NCBI GenBank assembly: GCA_023525715.1
Contig: JAKNSD010000073.1
Span: 580,062 to 644,061, forward strand
Direction of reading: 5' to 3'
Source: Cichorium intybus
Lineage: Eukaryota > Streptophyta > Magnoliopsida > Asterales > Asteraceae
Length of the DNA: 64,000 nt
A model generated the notes under the pieces. That model saw only the letters and a list, made by a program, of their open reading frames with translations, was not told the DNA's origin and did no database searches. Of this stretch, positions 1-8,695 are shown in pieces. Both the position numbers and the translations under genes were made by a program. Position 1 is the stretch's first letter; each line of letters starts with the position of its first letter.

Positions 1-18
1 AAAATTTAAGGAGTTTCT

Positions 19-116
19 CATGAACCCAGGTACACCAGAAATGTTTTAAAATGATCACAAAGTGTAATTATAGGTAATTTTTGAATTTTACAAAAATTGA
101 AAAATTAAGAATTTTT
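19..116 (+). repeat. Half-monomer A (98 bp), first half of an ancient dimer
   Basis: This half starts with CATGAACCCAGGTACAC (19-35). That motif matches the start of half-monomer B, CATGTACCGGGGTACAC (117-133), at 14 of 17 positions. Homology continues downstream with one gap (AGAAATGTTTTAAAAT against ACAAATTGTTAAAAAT) and is also visible just upstream of each motif (CAAAATTTAAGGAGTTTCT against GAAAAATTAAGAATTTTT). Half A is 19 bp longer than half B; the extra bases lie in the middle, roughly TAGGTAATTTTTGAATTTT. The interpretation is that the present 177-bp unit arose by dimerisation of an 80-100 bp ancestor, followed by divergence and homogenisation of the dimer. The same layout is present in every copy of the array; this entry gives the first one. 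Confidence 0.75.
75..107. repeat. A/T inverted repeat, 15-bp arms, 3-nt spacer (present in each monomer)
   Basis: TAATTTTTGAATTTT (75-89), spacer ACA, then AAAATTGAAAAATTA (93-107). The arms are reverse complements except for one position (G opposite G). The segment is a run of A/T tracts interrupted by single G or C bases every 7-10 bp, which favours intrinsic curvature or cruciform extrusion. It recurs in almost every monomer. Subtypes alter it at characteristic sites (TTTTAAAAAAATTG, AAAAATTTAAAAATT, AAAAATAGAAAAATT, AATCTTTGAATTTT), each adding or removing a mismatch. Confidence 0.85.
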
Positions 117-118
117 CA
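98..118. repeat. Perfect 9-bp inverted repeat with AAG or AGG spacer
   Basis: TGAAAAATT (98-106), spacer AAG, AATTTTTCA (110-118). The arms are perfectly complementary. This repeat overlaps the right arm of the 15-bp inverted repeat, so the two hairpins are mutually exclusive. In roughly half the monomers the spacer is AGG instead of AAG, and in one subtype (for example near 30,724 and 38,152) it is AAT. The arms stay intact in most copies. Confidence 0.85.
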
Positions 119-195
119 TGTACCGGGGTACACGACAAATTGTTAAAAATAACAGAAAAAATATCATTAAAAAATTCAAAATTTAAGGAGTTACT
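117..195 (+). repeat. Half-monomer B (79 bp), second half of an ancient dimer
   Basis: This half runs from the GC-rich motif CATGTACCGGGGTACAC (117-133) through the A-rich tail to the base before the next CATG at 196. It carries the only two CpG dinucleotides of the consensus (in ACCGG and CACGAC) and the only strongly GC-rich patch. It aligns to half-monomer A as described there, but lacks the central segment of about 19 bp. Distances between successive CATG motifs alternate 98, 79, 98, 79 along the array, apart from small indels. Confidence 0.75.
119..132. repeat. GC-rich interrupted palindrome TGTACC-GG-GGTACA
   Basis: Arms of 6 bp (119-124 and 127-132) flank a GG spacer. It is the only GC-rich palindrome in the unit and sits in the motif shared by both half-monomers. 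The half-A counterpart, TGAACCCAGGTACA (21-34), is a decayed version. Most copies retain it. Scattered lesions exist, such as TACTGGGG near 1,183, GGGGTAGAC near 2,075, CCGGGGGTAC near 12,515 and 13,577, CCGGGTAC near 30,915 and 32,153, and TATAGGGG near 45,777, 46,837 and 63,284. A dyad this compact is a plausible site for a dimeric DNA-binding protein, but nothing in the sequence identifies one. Confidence 0.8.
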
Positions 196-3100
196 CATGA
201 ACCCAGGTACACCAGAAATGTTTTAAAATGATCACAAAGTGTAATTATAGGTAATTTTTGAATTTTACAAAAATTGAAAAATTAGGAATTTTTCATGTAC
301 CGGGGTACACGACAAATTGTTAAAAATAACAGAAAAAATATCATTAAAAAATTCAAAATTTAAGGAGTTTCTCATGAACCCAGGTACACCAAAAATGTTT
401 TAAAATGATTATAAAGTGTAATTATAGGTAATTTTTGAATTTTACAAAAATTGAAAAATTAGGAATTTTTCATGTATCGGGGTACACGGCAAATTGTTAA
501 AAATAACAGAAAAAATATCATTAAAAAATTCAAAATTTAAGGAGTTTCTCATGAACCCAGGTATACCAAAAATGTTTTAAAATGATCACAAAGTGTAATT
601 ATAGGTAATTTTTGAATTTTACAAAAATTGAAAAATTAGGAATTTTTCATGTACCGGGGTACACGACAAATTGTTAAAAATAACAGAAAAAATATCATTA
701 AAAAATTCAAAATTTAAGGAGTTTCTCATGAACCCAGGTACACCAGAAATGTTTTAAAATGATCACAAAGTGTAATTATAGGTAATCTTTGAATTTTACA
801 GAAATTGAAAAATTAAGAATTTTTCATGTACCGGGGTACACGATAAATTGTAAAAAATAACAGAAAAAATATCATTAAAAAATTCAAAATTTAAGGAGTT
901 TCTCATGAACCCAGGTACACCAGAAATGTTTTAAAATGACCACAATGTGTAATTATAGGTAATTTTTGAATTTTACAAAAATTGAAAAATTAAGAATTTT
1001 TCATGTACCGGGGTACACGACAAATTGTTAAAAATAAAAGAAAAAATATCATTAAAAAATTCAAAATTTAAGGAGTTTCTCATGAACCCAGGTACACCAG
1101 AAATGTTTTAAAATGATCACAAAGTGTAATTATAGGTAATTTTTGAATTTTACAAAAATTGAAAAATTAGGAATTTTTCATGTACTGGGGTACACGACAA
1201 ATTGTTATAAATAACAGAAAAAATATCATTAACAAATTCAAAATTTAAGGAGTTTCTCATGAACCCAGGTACACCAGAAATGTTTTTAAATAATCACAAA
1301 GTGTAATTATAGGTAATTTTTGAATTTTAAAAAAATTGAAAAATTAGGAATTTTTCATGTACCGGGGTACACGACAAATTGTTAAAAATAACAGAAAAAA
1401 TATCATTAAAAAATTCAAAATTTAAGGAGTTTCTCATGAACTCAGGTACACCAAAAATGTTTTAAAATGATCATAAAGTGTAATTATAAGTAATTTTTGA
1501 ATTTTACAAAAATTGAAAAATTAAGAATTTTTCATGTACCGGGGTACACGACAAATTGTTAAAAATAACAGAAAAAATATCATTAAAAAATTCAAAATTT
1601 AAGGAGTTTCTCATGAACCCAGGTACACCAGAAATGTTTTAAAATGATCACAAAGTGTAATTATAGGTAATCTTTGAATTTTACAAAAATTGAAAAATTA
1701 AGAATTTTTCATTTACCGGGGTACACGACAAATTGTTAAAAATAACAGAAAAAATATCATTAAAAAATTCAAAATTTAAGGAGTTTCTCATGAACCCAGG
1801 TACACCAGAAATGTTTTAAAATGATCACAAAGTGTAATTATAGGTAATATTTGAATTTTACAAAAATTGAAAAATTAGGAATTTTTCATGTACCGGGGTA
1901 CACGAGAAATTGTTATAAATAACAGAAAAAATATCATTAACAAATTCAAAATTTAAGGAGTTTCTCATGAACCCAGGTACACCAGAAATGTTTTAAAATG
2001 ATCACAAAGTGTAATTATAGGTAATTTTTGAATTTTAAAAAAATTGAAAAATTAGGAATTTTTCATGTACCGGGGTAGACGACAACTTGTAAAAAATAAC
2101 AGAAAAAATATCATTAAAAAATTCAAAATTTAAGGAGTTTCTCATGAACCCAGGTACACCAGAAATGTTTTAAAATGATCACAAAGTGTAATTATAGGTA
2201 ATCTTTGAATTTTACAAAAATTGAAAAATTAAGAATTTTTCATTTACCGGGGTACACGACAAATTGTTAAAAATAACAGAAAAAATATCATTAAAAAATT
2301 CAAAATTTAAGGAGTTTCTCATGAACCCAGGTACACCAGAAATGTTTTAAAATGATCACAAAGTGTAATTATAGGTAATCTTTGAATTTTACAAAAATTG
2401 AAAAATTAGGAAATTTTCATGTACCGGGGTACACGAGAAATTGTTATAAATAACAGAAAAAATATCATTAACAAATTCAAAATTTAAGGAGTTTCTCATG
2501 AACCCAGGTACACCAGAAATGTTTTAAAATGATCACAAAGTGTAATTATAGGTAATTTTTGAATTTTAAAAAAATTGAAAAATTAGGAATTTTTCATGTA
2601 CCGGGGTACACGACAACTTGTTAAAAATAACAGAAAAAATATCATTAAAAAATTCAAAATTTAAGGAGTTTCTCATGAACTCAGGTACACCAAAAATGTT
2701 TTAAAATGATCATAAAGTGTAATTATAAGTAATTTTTGAATTTTACAAAAATTGAAAAATTAAGAATTTTTCATGTACCGGGGTACACGACAAATTGTTA
2801 AAAATAACAGAAAAAATATCATTAAAAAATTCAAAATTTAAGGAGTTTCTCATGAACCCATGTACACCAGAAATGTTTTAAAATGATCACAAAGTGTAAT
2901 TATAGGTAATTTTTGAATTTTACAAAAATTTAAAAATTAAGAATTTTTCATGTACCGGGGTACACGACAAATTGTTAAAAATAACAGAAAAAATATCATT
3001 AAAAAATTCAAAATTTAAGGAGTTTCTCATGAACTCAGGTACACCAAAAATGTTTTAAAATGATCATAAAGTGTAATTATAAGTAATTTTTGAATTTTAC

Positions 3101-3363
3101 AAAAATTGAAAAATTAAGAATTTTTCATGTACCGGGGTACACGACAAATTGTTAAAAATAACAGAAAAAATATCATTAAAAAATTCAAAATTTAAGGAGT
3201 TTCTCATGAACCCAGGTACACCAGAAATGTTTTAAAATGATCACAAAGTGTAATTATAGGTAATTTTTGAATTTTACAAAAATTTAAAAATTAAGAATTT
3301 TTCATGTACCGGGGTACACGACAAATTGTTAAAAATAACAGAAAAAATATCATTAAAAAATTC

Positions 3364-5508
3364 AAAATTTAAGGAGTTTCTCATGAACCCAGGTACACCA
3401 GAAATGTTTTAAAATGATCACAAAGTGTAATTATAGGTAATCTTTGAATTTTACAAAAATTGAAAAATTAAGAATTTTTCATTTACCGGGGTACACGACA
3501 AATTGTTAAAAATAACAGAAAAAATATCATTAAAAAATTCAAAATTTAAGGAGTTTCTCATGAACCCAGGTACACCAGAAATGTTTTAAAATGATCACAA
3601 AGTGTAATTATAGGTAATCTTTGAATTTTACAAAAATTGAAAAATTAGGAATTTTTCATGTACCGGGGTACACGAGAAATTGTTATAAATAACAGAAAAA
3701 ATATCATTAACAAATTCAAAATTTAAGGAGTTTCTCATGAACCCAGGTACACCAGAAATGTTTTAAAATGATCACAAAGTGTAATTATAGGTAATTTTTG
3801 AATTTTAAAAAAATTGAAAAATTAGGAATTTTTCATGTACCGGGGTACACGACAACTTGTTAAAAATAACAGAAAAAATATCATTAAAAAATTCAAAATT
3901 TAAGGAGTTTCTCATGAACTCAGGTACACCAAAAATGTTTTAAAATGATCATAAAGTGTAATTATAAGTAATTTTTGAATTTTACAAAAATTGAAAAATT
4001 AAGAATTTTTCATGTACCGGGGTACACGACAAATTGTTAAAAATAACAGAAAAAATATCATTAAAAAATTCAAAATTTAAGGAGTTTCTCATGAACCCAG
4101 GTACACCAGAAATGTTTTAAAATGATCACAAAGTGTAATTATAGGTAATTTTTGAATTTTACAAAAATTGAAAAATTAGGAATTTTTCATGTACCGGGGT
4201 ACACGACAAATTGTTAAAAATAACAGAAAAAATATCATTAAAAAATTCAAAATTTAAGGAGTTTCTCATGAACCCAGGTACACCAGAAATGTTTTAAAAT
4301 GATCACAAAGTGTAATTATAGGTAATTTTTGAATATTACAAAAATTGAAAAATTAAGAATTTTTCATGTACCGGGGTACACGACAAATTGTTAAAAATAA
4401 AAGAAAAAATATCATTAAAAAATTCAAAATTTAAGGAGTTTCTCATGAACCCAGGTACACCAGAAATGTTTTAAAATGATCACAAAGTGTAATTATAGGT
4501 AATTTTTGAATTTTACAAAAATTGAAAAATTAGGAATTTTTCATGTACCGGGGTACACGAGAAATTGTTATAAATAACAGAAAAAATATCATTAACAAAT
4601 TCAAAATTTAAGGAGTTTCTCATGAACCCAGGGTACACCAGAAATGTTTTAAAATGATCACAAAGTGTAATTATAGGTAATTTTTGAATTTTAAAAAAAT
4701 TGAAAAATTAGGAATTTTTCATGTACCGGGGTACACGACAACTTGTTAAAAATAACAGAAAAAATATCATTAAAAAATTCAAAATTTAAGGAGTTTTTCA
4801 TGAACTCAGGTACACCAAAAATGTTTTAAAATGATCATAAAGTGTAATTATAAGTAATTTTTGAATTTTACAAAAATTGAAAAATTAAGAATTTTTCATG
4901 TACCGGGGTACACGACAAATTGTTAAAAATAACAGAAAAAATATCATTAAAAAATTCAAAATTTAAGGAGTTTATCATGAACCCAGGTACACCAGAAATG
5001 TTTTAAAATGATCACAAAGTGTAATTATAGGTAATTTTTGAATTTTACAAAAATTGAAAGATTAGGAATTTTTCATGTACCGGGGTACACGACAAATTGT
5101 TAAAAATAACAGAAAAAATATCATTAAAAAATTCAAAATTTAAGGAGTTTCTCATGAACCCAGGTACACCAGAAATGTTTTAAAATGATCACAAAGTGTA
5201 ATTATTGGTAATTTTTGAATTTTACAAAAATTGAAAAATTAAGAATTTTTCATGTACCGGGGTACACGACAAATTGTTAAAAATAACAGAAAAAATATCA
5301 TTAAAAAATTCAAAATTTAAGGAGTTTATCATGAACCCAGGTACACCAAAAATGTTTTAAAATGATCATAAAGTGTAATTATAGGTAATTTTTGAATTTT
5401 ACAAAAATTGAAAAATTAGGAATTTTTCATGTATCGGGGTACACGGCAAATTGTTAAAAATAACAGAAAAAATATCATTAAAAAATTCAAAATTTAAGGA
5501 GTTTCTCA
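3364..5508. repeat. 12-monomer block, copy 1 (repeated 3,187 bp downstream)
   Basis: The block begins with the CATTTACCGG monomer (marker at 3,480) and runs through a monomer with GTATCGGGG plus ACGGCAAATT (marker at 5,431). Rare private markers occur in the same order in the second copy. These are an extra G in CCCAGGGTACACC (4,627), TTGAAAGATTAGG (5,056) and GTATCGG/ACGGC, with copy-2 positions 7,814, 8,243 and 8,618. The offset is 3,187-3,188 bp each time, which is 18 monomers plus 1-2 bp. Shared rare changes in fixed order mean duplication of a multi-monomer block, not independent mutation. Confidence 0.85.
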
Positions 5509-6020
5509 TGAACCCAGGTACACCAGAAATGTTTTTAAATGATCACAAAGTGTAATTATAGGTAATTTTTGAATTTTAAAAAAATTGAAAAATTAGGAAT
5601 TTTTCATGTACCGGGGTACACGACAAATTGTTAAAAATAACAGAAAAAATATCATTAAAAAAATTCAAATTTTAAGGAGTTTCTCATGAACCCAGGTACA
5701 CTAGAAATGTTTTAAAATGATCACAAAGTGTAATTATAGGTAATTTTTGAATTTTACAAAAATTTAAAAATTAAGAATTTTTCATGTACCGGGGTACACG
5801 ACAAATTGTTAAAAATAACAGAAAAAATATCATTAAAAAATTCAAAATTTAAGGAGTTTCTCATGAACTCAGGTACACCAAAAATGTTTTAAAATGATCA
5901 TAAAGTGTAATTATAAGTAATTTTTGAATTTTACAAAAATTGAAAAATTAAGAATTTTTCATGTACCGGGGTACACGACAAATTGTTAAAAATAACAGAA
6001 AAAATATCATTAAAAAATTC

Positions 6021-6551
6021 AAAATTTAAGGAGTTTCACATGAACCCAGGTACACCAGAAATGTTTTAAAATGATCACAAAGTGTAATTATAGGTAATCT
6101 TTGAATTTTACAAAAATTGAAAAATTAATAATTTTTCATGTACCGGGGTACACGACAAATTGTTAAAAATAACAGAAAAAATATCATTAAAAAATTCAAA
6201 ATTTAAGGAGTTTCTCATGAACCCAGGTACACCAGAAATGTTTTAAAATGATCACAATGTGTAATTATAGGTAATTTTTGAATTTTACAAAAATTGAAAA
6301 ATTAAGAATTTTTCATGTACCGGGGTACACGACAAATTGTTAAAAATAAAAGAAAAAATATCATTAAAAAATTCAAATTTTAATGAGTTTCTCATGAACC
6401 CAGGTACACCAGAAATGTTTTAAAATGATCAAAAAGTGTAATAATAGGTAATCTTTGAATTTTACAAAAATTGAAAAATTAAGAATTTTTCAAGTACCGG
6501 GGTACACGACAAATTGTTAAAAATAACAGAAAAAATATCATTAAAAAATTC
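6021..6551. repeat. Domain-3-type trimer inside domain 1
   Basis: Three consecutive monomers carry: GTTTCACATG with AATTAATAATTTTT; CACAATGTG with AATAAAAG; and TTTTAATGAG with CAAAAAGTGTAATAATAGG and TTCAAGTACC. The same trimer, including the unusual TTTTAATGAG and TTCAAGTACC changes, lies at 38,047-38,577 in domain 3, where the CACATG/AATAAT subtype is common. Elsewhere in domain 1 this subtype is absent. The right neighbour is the start of the 12-monomer block at 6,552. Confidence 0.8.
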
Positions 6552-8695
6552 AAAATTTAAGGAGTTTCTCATGAACCCAGGTACACCAGAAATGTTTTAA
6601 AATGATCACAAAGTGTAATTATAGGTAATCTTTGAATTTTACAAAAATTGAAAAATTAAGAATTTTTCATTTACCGGGGTACACGACAAATTGTTAAAAA
6701 TAACAGAAAAAATATCATTAAAAAATTCAAAATTTAAGGAGTTTCTCATGAACCCAGGTACACCAGAAATGTTTTAAAATGATCACAAAGTGTAATTATA
6801 GGTAATCTTTGAATTTTACAAAAATTGAAAAATTAGGAATTTTTCATGTACCGGGGTACACGAGAAATTATTATAAATAACAGAAAAAATATCATTAACA
6901 AATTCAAAATTTAAGGAGTTTCTCATGAACCCAGGTACACCAGAAATGTTTTAAAATGATCACAAAGTGTAATTATAGGTAATTTTTGAATTTTAAAAAA
7001 ATTGAAAAATTAGGAATTTTTCATGTACCGGGGTACACGACAACTTGGTAAAAATAACAGAAAAAATATCATTAAAAAATTCAAAATTTAAGGAGGTTCT
7101 CATGAACTCAGGTACACCAAAAATGTTTTAAAATGATTATAAAGTGTAATTATAAGTAATTTTTGAATTTTACAAAAATTGAAAAATTAAGAATTTTTCA
7201 TGTACCGGGGTACACGACAAATTGTTAAAAATAACAGAAAAAATATCATTAAAAAATTCAAAATTTAAGGAGTTTCTCATGAACCCAGGTACACCAGAAA
7301 TGTTTTAAAATGATCACAAAGTGTAATTATAGGTAATTTTTGAATTTTACAAAAATTGAAAAATTAGGAATTTTTCATGTACCGGGGTACACGACAAATT
7401 GTTAAAAATAACAGAAAAATATCATTAAAAAATTCAAAATTTAAGGAGTTTCTCATGAACCCAGGTACACCAGAAATGTTTTAAAATGATCACAAAGTGT
7501 AATTATAGGTAATTTTTGAATTTTACAAAAATTGAAAAATTAAGAATTTTTCATGTACCGGGGTACACGACAAATTGTTAAAAATAAAAGAAAAAATATC
7601 ATTAAAAAATTCAAAATTTAAGGAGTTTCTCATGAACCCAGGTACACCAGAAATGTTTTAAAATGATCACAAAGTGTAATTATAGGTAATTTTTGAATTT
7701 TACAAAAATTGAAAAATTAGGAATTTTTCATGTACCGGGGTACACGAGAAATTGTTATAAATAACAGAAAAAATATCATTAACAAATTCAAAATTTAAGG
7801 AGTTTCTCATGAACCCAGGGTACACCAGAAATGTTTTAAAATGATCACAAAGTGTAATTATAGGTAATTTTTGAATTTTAAAAAAATTGAAAAATTAGGA
7901 ATTTTTCATGTACCGGGGTACACGACAACTTGTTAAAAATAACAGAAAAAATATCATTAAAAAATTCAAAATTTAAGGAGTTTCTCATGAACTCAGGTAC
8001 ACCAAAAATGTTTTAAAATGATCATAAAGTGTAATTATAAGTAATTTTTGAATTTTACAAAAATTGAAAAATTAAGAATTTTTCATGTACCGGGGTACAC
8101 GACAAATTGTTAAAAATAACAGAAAAAATATCATTAAAAAATTCAAAATTTAAGGAGTTTCTCATGAACCCAGGTACACCAGAAATGTTTTAAAATGATC
8201 ACAAAGTGTAATTATAGGTAATTTTTGAATTTTACAAAAATTGAAAGATTAGGAATTTTTCATGTACCGGGGTACACGACAAATTGTTAAAAATAACAGA
8301 AAAAATATCATTAAAAAATTCAAAATTTAAGGAGTTTCTCATGAACCCAGGTACACCAGAAATGTTTTAAAATGATCACAAGGTGTAATTATAGGTAATT
8401 TTTGAATTTTACAAAAATTGAAAAATTAAGAATTTTTCATGTACCGGGGTACACGACAAATTGTTAAAAATAACAGAAAAAATATCATTAAAAAATTCAA
8501 AATTTAAGGAGTTTCTCATGAACCCAGGTACACCAAAAATGTTTTAAAATGATCATAAAGTGTAATTATAGGTAATTTTTAAATTTTACAAAAATTGAAA
8601 AATTAGGAATTTTTCATGTATCGGGGTACACGGCAAATTGTTAAAAATAACAGAAAAAATATCATTAAAAAATTCAAAATTTAAGGAGTTTTTCA
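6552..8695. repeat. 12-monomer block, copy 2
   Basis: This is the second copy of the block described at 3,364-5,508. It starts with the CATTTACCGG monomer (marker at 6,668) and ends with the GTATCGG/ACGGC monomer (marker at 8,618). Private differences from copy 1 include GATTATAAAG near 7,135, a 1-bp deletion in GAAAAATATC near 7,415, and loss of the GTTTATC change seen in copy 1 near 4,970 and 5,326. The GTATCGG/ACGGC monomer followed by GGTATACCAAAAATG also occurs near 474-560, 46 monomers upstream of this copy, so the right end of the block exists in a third place. Confidence 0.8.

Larger units (their letters stand above)
1..177 (+). repeat. Reference monomer of the satellite (177 bp)
   Basis: This first copy serves as the coordinate frame for the other entries. 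In order it contains: AAAATTTAAGGAG (1-13), the first CATG motif (19-35), a BclI-type TGATCA near 53-58, an A/T-rich segment with phased tracts (75-116), the second CATG motif with a GC core (117-133), and an A-rich tail ending in AAAAAATTC. Variable positions that define subtypes include 17-18 (TC, CA or CG), 26-27 (CC, TC, CA or CT), 37-38 (AG or AA), 58-63 (CACAAAG, CATAAAG, CAAAAAG, CACAATG), 73-78 (GGTAATTT, AGTAATTT, TGTAATCT), 91-99, 107-109 (AAG, AGG or AAT) and 135-155. The start point is arbitrary, because a tandem array has no natural phase. Confidence 0.95.

Noticed and set aside
10..50. AAGGAG six bases before ATG, followed by a nine-codon reading frame ending in TAA, repeated in every monomer.
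   Set aside because: It looks like a bacterial ribosome binding site plus mini-gene, but a >64-kb array of nucleosome-sized repeats is a eukaryotic satellite. The frame is only nine codons long and recurs only because the monomer does.
117..140. Possible CENP-B box on the minus strand (GTCGTGTACCCCGGT).
   Set aside because: It matches only 6 of the 9 core positions of the mammalian box NTTCGNNNNANNCGGGN, with mismatches at the first T, the central A and the last G. That is too weak to call, and the palindromic context explains the sequence as well.
88..198. Minus-strand open frame of about 36 codons, repeated in each monomer in the same phase because 177 is divisible by 3.
   Set aside because: Two further in-frame stops (TGA and TAA) lie between successive copies in addition to its own TAA, so no frame runs through the array. 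A/T-rich composition explains the translated product, and 1-bp indels shift the phase between copies.
3722..3900. TATAAAT in GTTATAAATAAC monomers as a TATA box.
   Set aside because: It is a one-base variant of GTTAAAAATAAC in a 75% A/T context, with no downstream transcript feature. Chance is sufficient.
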